From contig OZ245780.1 of the NCBI GenBank assembly GCA_965227905.1, positions 1 through 64,000 of the forward strand: a stretch of 64,000 nucleotides of DNA, read 5' to 3'. Shown here in pieces: positions 1 through 7,910 of this stretch (positions are counted from its first letter, which is position 1; the number at the start of each line of letters is the position of its first letter). Below the pieces are notes generated by a model. The model made no database searches and had not been told where the DNA came from. It worked only from the letters and a program-made list of their open reading frames with translations. The stretch is from CBDDHT01 sp965227905. Its GTDB lineage: Bacteria > Pseudomonadota > Alphaproteobacteria > Rhizobiales > Methyloligellaceae. The translations under genes and the position numbers were made by a program.

Positions 1-1050
1 CACGCGCGGCGCCGGGAACGCGCCGCTGTCCAGTTCGCTTCTCGCCTCCCGGAAATATTTCATGCCGCCGGTGAGCCAGACGGACATGCCGCCCTCGCTG
101 GTCTCGCCCCCGAGGGGGAAACCGGGCCAGACCGACTCGCCGTCGATAACCGGCCCCCGATAGATGCGCTGCATGGCGGCAATCTTCGCATCCTCCAGGC
201 AGGGCGACCGGCTGCCGTCGCAGCGCAGGGAGTCGACGTCGAAATCGCAGGCGGGCGGGTGGATAAGAATGCCGTCCTCGATGCCGTCCAGCGCGTCGCA
301 CTGCGCCAGGTAGGTCTGCGCGATCAGGGCCTGGTCCGCGGGAGTGATCAGCGCCTCTTCCAGGTCCAGCGGGTCGGGGTACTGGGCCTGCGTTATCTGT
401 GTGGCGTTGGCGCCGATGCCCATGGTCCAGTTGTAGGCGGGGGCGCCGGCAACTATGCCGTCGAAGTCCGCGGGGTAGCGCTGGGCCTCCATCAGTGCCT
501 GGCCGCCGCCACGGGAACATCCCATGAAATAGTTGAGCCGGCTGGGCTGTCCGTAGAACGAGGTTATGAGTTGCTTGCTGGCAACCGCCGTCAGGTGCAC
601 CGCCCGGTGGCCGAAATTCTCGACGCGCTCGGGGTTGTCCAGTGCCCAGCTGGCATCGACGGCGTGACCCCGGTGGCCGGTATCGGTGCCGACGGTCGCG
701 TAGCCGGACTGCAGCGCGCCGTAGAAGTACGCGGTGTTGACCACGGAGCCGACGAAGCCCCCGCCGCCTCCCATGACGAACTTGCCGTTCCACGTCAGCG
801 GCAGCAGCAGCTCGAAGTTGATCTCGGTCTCGATGACCCCCGTGACCCGACAGTGCTCCTCGGGGGAGGTCTCCAGGGAGACCCCGAGAATGCGCACATC
901 CGCCGGGGTGTCGAACACCGCGGCCTCACAGCGCGGCTGGGCCGCGAGGTCGACCGCGGGCTGGGGCGGGAACATGTGGTCCTCGAGGGCGCCGGCCCCG
1001 AAGAACAGGGCTCCGCCGATCAGCGCGAGGATGGCAAGGGCGGCGAGCAT
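1..1050 (-). CDS. Tannase/feruloyl esterase family protein (3' end cut by window edge)
   Basis: Reading the minus strand from the ATG at 1050 gives 350 codons without a stop to base 1, so the C-terminus lies outside the window. The N-terminus is one hydrophobic segment (signal peptide or anchor), pointing to export. About half way along is the nucleophile elbow GCSRGG, the Gly-Cys-Ser-x-Gly-Gly motif of tannase/feruloyl esterases, preceded by GTDTGHRG; near the window edge is GGETSEGGMSVWLTGG, also family-typical. The expected reaction is hydrolysis of ester bonds in aromatic plant-derived esters. It is co-directional with the desaturase and regulator upstream. GC content is very high, unlike the genes beyond 3.2 kb. 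The family is clear; the substrate is not predictable. Confidence 0.85.
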   Translation of the reverse strand, partial: MLAALAILALIGGALFFGAGALEDHMFPPQPAVDLAAQPRCEAAVFDTPADVRILGVSLETSPEEHCRVTGVIETEINFELLLPLTWNGKFVMGGGGGFVGSVVNTAYFYGALQSGYATVGTDTGHRGHAVDASWALDNPERVENFGHRAVHLTAVASKQLITSFYGQPSRLNYFMGCSRGGGQALMEAQRYPADFDGIVAGAPAYNWTMGIGANATQITQAQYPDPLDLEEALITPADQALIAQTYLAQCDALDGIEDGILIHPPACDFDVDSLRCDGSRSPCLEDAKIAAMQRIYRGPVIDGESVWPGFPLGGETSEGGMSVWLTGGMKYFREARSELDSGAFPAPRV

Positions 1051-1129
1051 GGCTTGTGGTTGTTATTACCGGAGGGTCACCATAGCCCAAAGCCCTTGCC
1101 GCCGCCAGCGGGCGGGGCGCCGGCCAGGC

Positions 1130-1900
1130 TCAGGCCGCCGCGTGTTCCCGGCCCCGCGCCGCCTCGCGGAAACGCGCCCTGTAGTCCTCGAACTCGGTGC
1201 CCATCCAGCGATCCCACCAGGTGAAGTACAGGCCGTAGTTGCCCCGCCCCCGCTGGTGGTGCAGGTCGTGGTGCGTGACCGTTGTGAACACGTCCAGCGG
1301 TGAGTCCACCCACCAGGCGGGGTGAAACTCCACACCGGAGTGACCCATGGCGTTGCGCACGATCATGATGATGAGGAAGCCGAACAGCACCCACTCGTGC
1401 ACCGGGAAAAAAAATCCGTAGAGCGGTACGAACAGCGCCATCAGCAGCGCCTCCCCGGGTGCGAAGGAGTAGGCCGCCCAGGTGGTCGGCGTGTGCGAGC
1501 GGTGGTGCACCAGGTGGAACAGCCGGAACAGGGGCTTCCAGTGCATCAGCCGGTGCACCCAGTAGAAGTAGGCGTCGTGCAGGACGAGCACCCAGGGCAG
1601 GCTGAGCGCCGTGTACCACAGCGGGTAGATGCTGATGTCGTCGTAGTGCCGGATGTATCCCAGGCGCTCCAGTTCCACCGTCACCAGTGCCACCGAGGCG
1701 TAGACCGCGGTGGTCAGCAGGGAGTAGCCGACCTCCCGGCGCATGTCCGCGGCCTGCGCGCGGCGCGCCTGGATGCGCCTGCGCTCCGAGAAACGGGGGC
1801 AGCAGCCGTACAGCACCAGGGCGACGCCGCCGGCGCCAAAAAGATAGCGAGCGCTATCGAAACCCCATACGAAAATCCAGAATTCAAACAGTTGGGACAT
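1130..1900 (-). CDS. Sterol desaturase / fatty-acid hydroxylase superfamily membrane protein
   Basis: A 256-aa integral membrane protein with the histidine clusters of the di-iron hydroxylase superfamily: HDAYFYWVHRLMHW, HLVHHRSH, HSGVEFHP and THHDLHH. These His residues ligate a di-iron centre that hydroxylates or desaturates lipid substrates. The ATG at 1900 is preceded by a strong ribosome site (GGAGGTGA, about 4 nt away). It sits between the tannase and the AraC regulator on the same strand, so all three could be co-regulated. The substrate (sterol, hopanoid, carotenoid or fatty acid) cannot be told from sequence. Confidence 0.9.
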   Translation of the reverse strand: MSQLFEFWIFVWGFDSARYLFGAGGVALVLYGCCPRFSERRRIQARRAQAADMRREVGYSLLTTAVYASVALVTVELERLGYIRHYDDISIYPLWYTALSLPWVLVLHDAYFYWVHRLMHWKPLFRLFHLVHHRSHTPTTWAAYSFAPGEALLMALFVPLYGFFFPVHEWVLFGFLIIMIVRNAMGHSGVEFHPAWWVDSPLDVFTTVTHHDLHHQRGRGNYGLYFTWWDRWMGTEFEDYRARFREAARGREHAAA

Positions 1901-2007
1901 TGTGTCACCTCCACGTGAGTCGCGTTTGACGTCGAGGCGAATTAAAGGCCCTCAGGGGGTCCCAATGCTTACCGCCACCGAAAAATGCTGGGCGATTTCG
2001 GAATCGG

Positions 2008-3054
2008 TCAGCTTTTTACGGGATTTGCACAGTGCTGCTGGCGGAAGTCGGAGGGGTTGGTGCCGTTTTCGGCGCGAAATGCGCGGTTGAAGGTGGTCAT
2101 CGAGCGGTATCCCGCGTCCATGGCGATGGTCAGGATCGGCACCTGTCGCTCGGCGGGGTCCCGCAAGCGCCGGGTTACCTCCTGCAGCCGGTAGTGATTG
2201 AGGAAGTCGTTGAAGTTGCGGTAGTCCAGCCGCGTGTTGATGAGTTTGCGCAGGCGGTGTTCGGCGATACCCAGGCGGGACGCGAGACTGCGGATGGTCA
2301 GGTCCATCTCCCGGTAGGCCCCCTCTTCGCCCATGGCTGCCAGGAGCCGGTCCAGTTCCGGGTCCGCCGGTGGCTCCGCAGCCGGTGTGCCCGCCGGTGC
2401 CGGTGCCGGCGGCAGCAGGCCCTCTTCGCCCATGAGCAGGGCCGCGCCCAGGAAGACCAGGATACTGGCGATGATGCCCACCGTATTGGCCAGTTCCACC
2501 CAGTCGGGGATCGGCTGGTCGCGCATGATGGACTCCACCAGCGTGACGCCGATGACGTAGCAGCCTGTGATGCCGCACACCGCCAGGCGCATGCGGCGCC
2601 GGGATTCCACGAGGTCCTGCCGCCAGTTGCGCACAACCACGTACAGCGAGTACAGGGCGCCCCCGAGCATGGCCAGCCGTATCGGCGCGCGCAGCCACCG
2701 GGTGTCCAGGCCGAGGCCGTGCTCCAGCGCCAGTTCGGTGTAGCTGGCGCCCAGGTAGAGGGCGCCGAACCAGAGGCTGCGCAGGGCGGGCCCCGGGTGC
2801 TCGTCGAACAGGGCCTGCACGAGCAGCAGGAACAGCAGCACCGAGGCGTCGGAAAACACCACCGCCAGATAGAACAGCGGCCCGCGGCCGAGATCGTGCA
2901 GGACCGGGGCCAGGAGGTAGCCGCACAGGCACAGGCCGAACAGGCCGAGGACCCGCAATGGGTAGTAGTGGCGAAAGCGCAGCCACGCGGTCATCGTCAT
3001 GCCCAGCAGCAGGCCGACCGCGATACCTCGCAAGAGAAACTGGGCTTCTTCCAT
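2008..3054 (-). CDS. AraC-family transcriptional regulator with membrane N-terminal domain
   Basis: The 348-aa protein has about seven hydrophobic segments in residues 1-205, a Pro/Ala-rich linker, and a C-terminal AraC/XylS double helix-turn-helix (about 235-340, including LASRLGIAEHRLRKLIN and the second-helix region AMDAGYRSMTTFNRAFR). This architecture is a membrane-embedded sensor with a cytoplasmic DNA-binding domain. The start at 3054 gives a clean N-terminal transmembrane segment. It probably controls the downstream desaturase and esterase; that is an inference from order only. GC content and style match the first 3 kb, not the rest of the window. Confidence 0.9.
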   Translation of the reverse strand: MEEAQFLLRGIAVGLLLGMTMTAWLRFRHYYPLRVLGLFGLCLCGYLLAPVLHDLGRGPLFYLAVVFSDASVLLFLLLVQALFDEHPGPALRSLWFGALYLGASYTELALEHGLGLDTRWLRAPIRLAMLGGALYSLYVVVRNWRQDLVESRRRMRLAVCGITGCYVIGVTLVESIMRDQPIPDWVELANTVGIIASILVFLGAALLMGEEGLLPPAPAPAGTPAAEPPADPELDRLLAAMGEEGAYREMDLTIRSLASRLGIAEHRLRKLINTRLDYRNFNDFLNHYRLQEVTRRLRDPAERQVPILTIAMDAGYRSMTTFNRAFRAENGTNPSDFRQQHCANPVKS

Positions 3055-3158
3055 AGCCGCCTACGCTGCTATCGACGGGGCGGCGAGTCAAGCACCGCGT
3101 TGACCCGCCGATCTGCCCCGAAATTGACCGATTCGCGCCACGCTCCTAAGATCAGTCC

Positions 3159-3235
3159 ATGAATAACAATATATTGCGCCGGCCGGCCCTCCTGGCCCTG
3201 CTGGAACACTCGCAACGGCCGCGTGGCGCCGCCGG
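3159..3235 (+). pseudogene. N-terminal fragment of a gene divergent from araC, cut at a junction
   Basis: An ATG at 3159 opens about 25 GC-rich codons (beginning MNNNILRRPALLALLEHSQR) divergent from the AraC gene. Around 3225-3240 the composition changes and the frame then reads arginine-rich nonsense over the next real gene. I interpret this as the 5' stub of a gene whose body was lost at the junction. It could also be non-coding. Confidence 0.35.
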
Positions 3236-3672
3236 TGCAGCAACCGCTATGCGCTACCGATCAAACCGATCCTACAGAGCCAATCGAAAGTCTTCTTGGC
3301 AACACGCCTGGCGATGCGCTGGAGAGCATGTTCGCGGCACAGATGATCGCCTGCCATGGCGCGGCAATGACCTGCTACGAACGAGCAGCCATCACTGATC
3401 AGCATCTTGCAAGTCGGATGGCGCATTTGAACCTCGGTGCGCGCCTCGGCCGCACCTTCACCGATCTTACCCATGCGCTGAACAAGCATCGCGGACGGGC
3501 CGACCAGAAAGTCACCGTCGAGCACGTCCATGTGGACGGCGAGGTGGGGGCAGGTGCGAAATTGGAGGAACAACCCCATGCAAAGGGAAAACGCCCTGGC
3601 AATGCACGGATCCAAAAAGTGCGGAGCAAAGACGCGCAGCGGGGCGCCCTGCCGGTCGCCGGCGATGGCTAA
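3223..3672 (+). CDS. Conserved phage/plasmid-type hypothetical protein, probably 5'-truncated at a junction
   Basis: From about 3240 the frame encodes a coherent protein (DALESMFAAQMIACHGAAMTCYERAA, later KVTVEHVHVDGEVG). I associate this type with a small family that occurs next to HGGxxxG genes in rhizobial genomes. The only in-frame start (GTG 3223) lies in the foreign-looking GC-rich segment, so the native N-terminus is probably missing. The last codons overlap the start of the HGGxxxG gene by about 95 nt. Function is unknown; a link to prophage DNA packaging is a guess from the neighbour. Confidence 0.6.
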   Translation: MAPPVQQPLCATDQTDPTEPIESLLGNTPGDALESMFAAQMIACHGAAMTCYERAAITDQHLASRMAHLNLGARLGRTFTDLTHALNKHRGRADQKVTVEHVHVDGEVGAGAKLEEQPHAKGKRPGNARIQKVRSKDAQRGALPVAGDG

Positions 3673-3829
3673 CGGGCGCTGCCGCATGCATGGCGGCGCC
3701 GCAACCGGCGCACCGCTGGGGAATTCCAACGCGTTGACGCATGGACTCTATACGGCGGAGACGAAGGCGTTCCGAGCCGAGACCAGTGCGCTGCTGAGGC
3801 GGGCACGCGCATTGCTTGATGGGCTATGA
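3578..3829 (+). CDS. HGGxxxG-motif small protein (phage terminase-associated type)
   Basis: An 83-aa basic protein with a CGAKTRSGAPCRSP segment followed by GRCRMHGGAATGAPLGN. The Cys pair and HGGxxxG core define a small family common in prophages and mobile regions of alphaproteobacteria, often near terminase genes. The start at 3578 is chosen because GGAGGAA lies 8 nt upstream and the motif-bearing part follows at once. It overlaps the end of the preceding frame. No catalytic role is established. Confidence 0.75.
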   Translation: MQRENALAMHGSKKCGAKTRSGAPCRSPAMANGRCRMHGGAATGAPLGNSNALTHGLYTAETKAFRAETSALLRRARALLDGL

Positions 3830-3881
3830 TATCGATAAACGTTTGCCGAAGCTGCGCAGTTTGGGAGGGGACTAGAAAGAC

Positions 3882-4058
3882 ATGGAATTCGGCCGGTGGA
3901 TTTATATCGTCGTGCTTGCCGTCTTCGTCATCGCCGGGCGGAAGTTCATGGATGCCTGGCGCGATGAGACGGACAAGGGCCGCCCGCGGCGGATCCTCTT
4001 TGGCGCTTTGTGCTTCGCCTGCTTCCTGGTGGTGGCGTTTTTCGAGGTTCAGCTTTAG
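3882..4058 (+). CDS. Small two-helix membrane protein
   Basis: A 58-aa ORF (starts MEFGRWIYIVVL, ends FEVQL) with two hydrophobic segments separated by a basic/acidic loop, giving a hairpin membrane topology. A GGAGGGG sequence lies about 11 nt before the ATG. It is not recognised as a named family. It lies between the prophage-like remnants and the repeat at 4.2 kb, with no obvious operon partner. Confidence 0.6.
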   Translation: MEFGRWIYIVVLAVFVIAGRKFMDAWRDETDKGRPRRILFGALCFACFLVVAFFEVQL

Positions 4059-4190
4059 CAGGAAGTGCCGGCATTGGCTTTTGTGGAGGCGGAACCACTG
4101 CGCCCCCTCACCCAACCCACTCCCGCCACGGGAGAGGGCTTTTCGCGCTGGCCGTGCCGCCCCGTCCCTTCTCCCCTCGCCGCACCGTCA

Positions 4191-4322
4191 TTCGTCATTG
4201 CCGGACTTGATCCGGCAATCCATGCGGTGGTGCTGCCTGCAGACACTTCTATCGAATAGGAACGGGCGTTACCCGCGGCGGGATTGCATGGATTGCCGTG
4301 TTGGAGCACGGCAATGACGAAA
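4191..4322. repeat. REP-like inverted repeat pair (miniature element)
   Basis: Two arms face each other: 4191-4225 (containing CATTGCCGG and GGCAATCCATG) and 4286-4322 (GCATGGATTGCCG to GGCAATGACGAA). Each arm is itself palindromic and the arms are near inverse copies about 60 bp apart. This matches extragenic palindromic repeats widespread in Hyphomicrobiales genomes. It lies just beyond the 3' end of the nqr operon and may help terminate that transcript. The 4059-4376 stretch holds no gene. Confidence 0.75.
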
Positions 4323-4376
4323 TCGAGACTGCTGAATGTTGCAAGTGATGGGGCAGACTGCAGGCGACCGAAGCCG

Positions 4377-4583
4377 TCAAGCCCGGTCGCAGTCGAGCAA
4401 TTCGCCCTTTCTCCTGGCCTCGGTAAAATCCTTGCCGCAGACACCGCAACTATCGAGGCCTTCAATGGCACCAAGACCGCCACAGCTACCGGCGATACGC
4501 CGGTTCGAGACGATGACTCCGACTGCCATTCCGATAACGACCAGCAAAAATACGACAAACGCTACGACAACGGTTTGGATCAT
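4377..4583 (-). CDS. nqrM: Na+-NQR maturation protein NqrM
   Basis: A 68-aa protein with one N-terminal transmembrane helix followed by a Cys-rich tail (CGGLGAIEGLDSCGVCGK). That layout is diagnostic of NqrM, the factor needed to build the iron centre held between NqrD and NqrE. It starts 9 nt after nqrF in the same operon and is the last gene before the REP-like repeat. The conserved Cys residues are intact. Confidence 0.93.
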   Translation of the reverse strand: MIQTVVVAFVVFLLVVIGMAVGVIVSNRRIAGSCGGLGAIEGLDSCGVCGKDFTEARRKGELLDCDRA

Positions 4584-4592
4584 CGCAGCACC

Positions 4593-5819
4593 TCAGCCGC
4601 CGAAGTCATCGAGCATGATGTCTTCGCGCTCGACGCCGAGATCAAGGAGCATGTCGATCACCGCGCGGTTCATCATGGGCGGTCCGCACAGATAATATTC
4701 GCAGTCCTCGGGAGCGGGATGGTCCTTGAGATAGTTCTCATACAGCACATTGTGGATGAACCCGGTCTCGCCCTCCCAGTCGTCGCCGGGCTGCGGGTCC
4801 GACAGGGCCACGTGCCAGTCAAAATTGTCGTTCTCTGCAGCCAGACCGTCGAAGTCCTCGACAAAGAACATCTCACGCTTGGAACGCGCGCCATACCAGA
4901 AGCTCATCTTGCGATTCGAATGAAGGCGCTTCAGCTGATCGAAGATGTGGCTGCGCATCGGTGCCATACCGGCGCCGCCACCGACGAAGACCATTTCCTT
5001 TTCCGTTTCCCGGGCAAAGAACTCGCCGAAGGGACCGGAAATCGTCACCTCGTCTCCCGGCTTCAGATTGAAGATATAGCTCGACATGATGCCCGGCGGG
5101 ATCTTGTTGGGATCGGCATGTGGCGGCGGGGTCGCGATGCGCACATTGAGCATGATGATGCCGCGCTCTTCCGGATAGTTGGCCATGGAATAGGCACGCA
5201 CGACTTCTTCGTCGTTCTTGGCCTTGATGTCCCAGATTTTGAAACGATCCCAATCCTCGTGGAAGCGTTCGGCAACGTTGAAATCGTGGAAGTCGACCTC
5301 ATAGGGGGGACATTCGATCTGGATGAATCCGCCGGCACGGAAGTCCACATGCTCGCCTTCGGGCAGCTCAAGAACCAGATTCTTGATGAAGGTCGCGACA
5401 TTGTCGTTCGAGATCACCTTGCAGCGCCATTTCTTGACACCGAAGACCTCGTCCGGAATCTGGATCTTCATGTCCTGCTTGACGGCAACCTGACAGGCCA
5501 ACCGGTCGCCATCACGCGCTTCGCGCTTGGTGATGTGCGAGAGCTCAGTGGGCAGGATCGATCCGCCACCTTCGCTGATCTGAACCCGGCATTGGGCGCA
5601 GGTGCCGCCGCCGCCGCAGGCGGAGGAAACAAAGAGGTTGGCGTCGGCCAGCGCGCCGAGCAGCTTGGAGCCGACCGGTGCCTTGACCTTACGTTCACCA
5701 TTGATCTCGATTTCGACCGCGCCGCTCGAGACAAGCTGCGAACGGGCGAACAGGATCACGGCGACCAGCGAAAGAATAATGGCTGTGAAGAGTGTAACGC
5801 CGAGAGAGAAGTCAACCAT
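4593..5819 (-). CDS. nqrF: Na+-translocating NADH:quinone reductase subunit F
   Basis: A 408-aa NADH-oxidising subunit. An N-terminal membrane anchor is followed by a plant-type 2Fe-2S domain (SACGGGGTCAQC and RLACQ supply four Cys), an FAD-binding ferredoxin-reductase domain (RAYSMANYP) and an NADH-binding domain (GGGAGMAPMRSH). It passes electrons from NADH to the flavins in the other subunits. Length and motifs are full and normal. Confidence 0.97.
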   Translation of the reverse strand: MVDFSLGVTLFTAIILSLVAVILFARSQLVSSGAVEIEINGERKVKAPVGSKLLGALADANLFVSSACGGGGTCAQCRVQISEGGGSILPTELSHITKREARDGDRLACQVAVKQDMKIQIPDEVFGVKKWRCKVISNDNVATFIKNLVLELPEGEHVDFRAGGFIQIECPPYEVDFHDFNVAERFHEDWDRFKIWDIKAKNDEEVVRAYSMANYPEERGIIMLNVRIATPPPHADPNKIPPGIMSSYIFNLKPGDEVTISGPFGEFFARETEKEMVFVGGGAGMAPMRSHIFDQLKRLHSNRKMSFWYGARSKREMFFVEDFDGLAAENDNFDWHVALSDPQPGDDWEGETGFIHNVLYENYLKDHPAPEDCEYYLCGPPMMNRAVIDMLLDLGVEREDIMLDDFGG

Positions 5820-5831
5820 GTGTGGGAAGCC

Positions 5832-6440
5832 TCACAGTTGAATGCCAGAGAAAGACATGAAGGCAAGAGACATGAGTCCGGCCGTCATGAACGTTATGCC
5901 GAGCCCTTGCAGGCCGGCGGGCACATCGGAGTATTTCATCTTTTCGCGCAGGCCGGCGAGGGCCACGATCGCGAGCGCCCATCCGACCCCCGAGCCGATG
6001 CCGTAGACGACGCTCTCGCCGAAATCATAGTCGCGCTCGACCATAAAGAGCGAGCCGCCGAGAATGGCGCAGTTCACAGTGATCAGAGGCAGGAAGATGC
6101 CGAGAGCATTGAACAGCGCGGGGAAGAAACGATCGAGCGTCATCTCCAGGATCTGCACCATGGCGGCGATCACGCCGATATAGCTGATCAGACCGAGAAA
6201 CGTCAGGTCCGTCTCGCCAAGGCCAAGCCACGACAGAGCGCCGGGCTTCAGGATGTATGTCAGAATGAGATTGTTGGCCGGAACCGTGATGACCTGAACC
6301 ACGACCACGGCAATGCCGAGCCCCAGCGCCGTCTCGATCTTTTTGGAGACGGCCAGGAACGTGCACATGCCGAGGAAGAAGGCGAGCGCCAGATTCTCGA
6401 CGAAAACGGCGCGGGCGAAGAGACTGAGATAGACCTCCAT
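5832..6440 (-). CDS. nqrE: Na+-NQR subunit E
   Basis: A 202-aa, six-helix membrane subunit, family-typical from MEVYLSLFARAVFVENLAL onward. With NqrD it forms the inverted-topology pair carrying an iron centre in the membrane. The ATG overlaps the nqrD stop by one base, indicating translational coupling. Nothing is missing. Confidence 0.96.
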   Translation of the reverse strand: MEVYLSLFARAVFVENLALAFFLGMCTFLAVSKKIETALGLGIAVVVVQVITVPANNLILTYILKPGALSWLGLGETDLTFLGLISYIGVIAAMVQILEMTLDRFFPALFNALGIFLPLITVNCAILGGSLFMVERDYDFGESVVYGIGSGVGWALAIVALAGLREKMKYSDVPAGLQGLGITFMTAGLMSLAFMSFSGIQL

Positions 6441-7099
6441 CAGCCGTGCTCGCTGACTTGCGCATGCATGATGCGGAAATTGACTTTCTCGAGCTGGTCC
6501 GTCTTCACCGATCTCAGGATCCAGATGAAGCCGCCAATGATGAAGAAGGCACTTGGCGGCAGAAGCAGCAGGCCGTTGGGCTGGTACCAGCCGCCCGTGC
6601 TGATCGGGGCGAGAATCTCAAATCCCAGAAGCGTGCCGGCACCGAACAGCTCGCGGATCGTGCCGACGCCAATCAGGATGGCACTGTAGCCGAGGCCGTT
6701 TCCAAGCCCGTCGAGAAAGGACGGGCCCGGCGGGTTCTGCATGGCGAAGGCTTCCGCCCGGCCCATGACGATGCAGTTGGTGATGATCAGGCCGACGAAG
6801 ACGGAAAGCGTCTTGGAGATCTCGTAGGCATAGGCCTTGAGGATCTGATCCACCACGATGACCAGGGAGGCGATGATGACCATCTGCACGATGATGCGGA
6901 TGCTGCTCGGAATGTGATGCCGGATGGCGCTGATGGAGAGGTTCGAGAATGCGGTCACCGAGGTCAGCGCAATGCACATGATGAGCGAGACTTCGAGAGA
7001 CGACGTCACGGCGAGGGCCGAACAGATGCCGAGCGTCTGCAGAATGACCGGATTGTTTTCGAGCAACGGGTCGGTGACGAGTTTTCTTGCGTCAGCCAT
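6440..7099 (-). CDS. nqrD: Na+-NQR subunit D
   Basis: A 219-aa membrane subunit starting MADARKLVTDPLLENNPV. The ATG at 7099 is preferred to an in-frame start further upstream because it matches the family N-terminus and gives an 8-nt overlap with nqrC. The LVITNCIVMGRAEAFA-type segment with its conserved Cys is present. It partners NqrE in the Na+/electron path. Confidence 0.96.
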   Translation of the reverse strand: MADARKLVTDPLLENNPVILQTLGICSALAVTSSLEVSLIMCIALTSVTAFSNLSISAIRHHIPSSIRIIVQMVIIASLVIVVDQILKAYAYEISKTLSVFVGLIITNCIVMGRAEAFAMQNPPGPSFLDGLGNGLGYSAILIGVGTIRELFGAGTLLGFEILAPISTGGWYQPNGLLLLPPSAFFIIGGFIWILRSVKTDQLEKVNFRIMHAQVSEHG

Positions 7100-7877
7100 T
7101 CTTCGCCAGCTCCTGCTCAATGTTCTTCAAGAAGGGACCAAATCCGTTTTCACCTGCCCAGTAACGCACGAGATTGTTAACACCCTGCGATGTCAACGTA
7201 GCACCGGCGAGGCCGTCGATTTGATGGGACGCGTTGTCGCCTTCGGTCGCGGCGCTTTTGACGACTGCAATCTTGATATTGCCGTCCTCGTCGTAGAGCA
7301 GTTTGCCCGGCCACTTGGCACGCCAGTTCGGGTTGTCGACCTCGCCGCCGAGACCGGGCGTCTCCGCATGATCGTAGAATTGCAGGCCGACGATTTCCCG
7401 GCCATTGGGCTTCAGTGCAAGATAGCCATAGAGCGTCGACCACAGGCCGTAGCCGTGGACGGGAATGATCACTGTGCTGAATTCTCCCTGGTCGGTCTTG
7501 ACCAGATAGACAGTGGCGTAGTGCGCCTTGCGTTTGATGCTGGCAACGTCTTCGTCGCGCGGCACCGGGTCGCTGAGCTTTGGATCGCGGGCTGCATCCC
7601 GCTGCTCATAGGTGGCCGGGTCGACGGCGTCCGTAAACTTGCCCGTTCGCAGATCGACAACCCGCTGCTCAATCCTCTGGAACAGCGCGTCGATGCTGGC
7701 GCCTTCTTCCATAAGACCAGCGACTTCAAGAATGTTCTGGCGCTTGGCCTGAAGCTTGTTGGCATCCTGAAGCGGGCGCAGGCCGATCGCCGCTGCCGAA
7801 ACGAAAATCGAGCAAACGAGACAGAGGGCAACCGCCACAATGACGATTTTGCGCGGGTCGTCGTTGTTCATGGCCAC
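7092..7877 (-). CDS. nqrC: Na+-NQR subunit C (covalent FMN)
   Basis: A 261-aa protein with one N-terminal helix and a periplasmic FMN-binding domain. DGLAGATLTSQG contains the S/T-x-x-GAT-x-S/T signature in which the Thr carries covalently attached FMN. ApbE, encoded at 11.4 kb, is expected to perform the flavinylation. The gene overlaps nqrD by 8 nt. Confidence 0.96.
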   Translation of the reverse strand: MAMNNDDPRKIVIVAVALCLVCSIFVSAAAIGLRPLQDANKLQAKRQNILEVAGLMEEGASIDALFQRIEQRVVDLRTGKFTDAVDPATYEQRDAARDPKLSDPVPRDEDVASIKRKAHYATVYLVKTDQGEFSTVIIPVHGYGLWSTLYGYLALKPNGREIVGLQFYDHAETPGLGGEVDNPNWRAKWPGKLLYDEDGNIKIAVVKSAATEGDNASHQIDGLAGATLTSQGVNNLVRYWAGENGFGPFLKNIEQELAKNG

Positions 7878-7910
7878 ACATCCTTTGGCGAACGGACTTC
7901 GGCAATCGGA

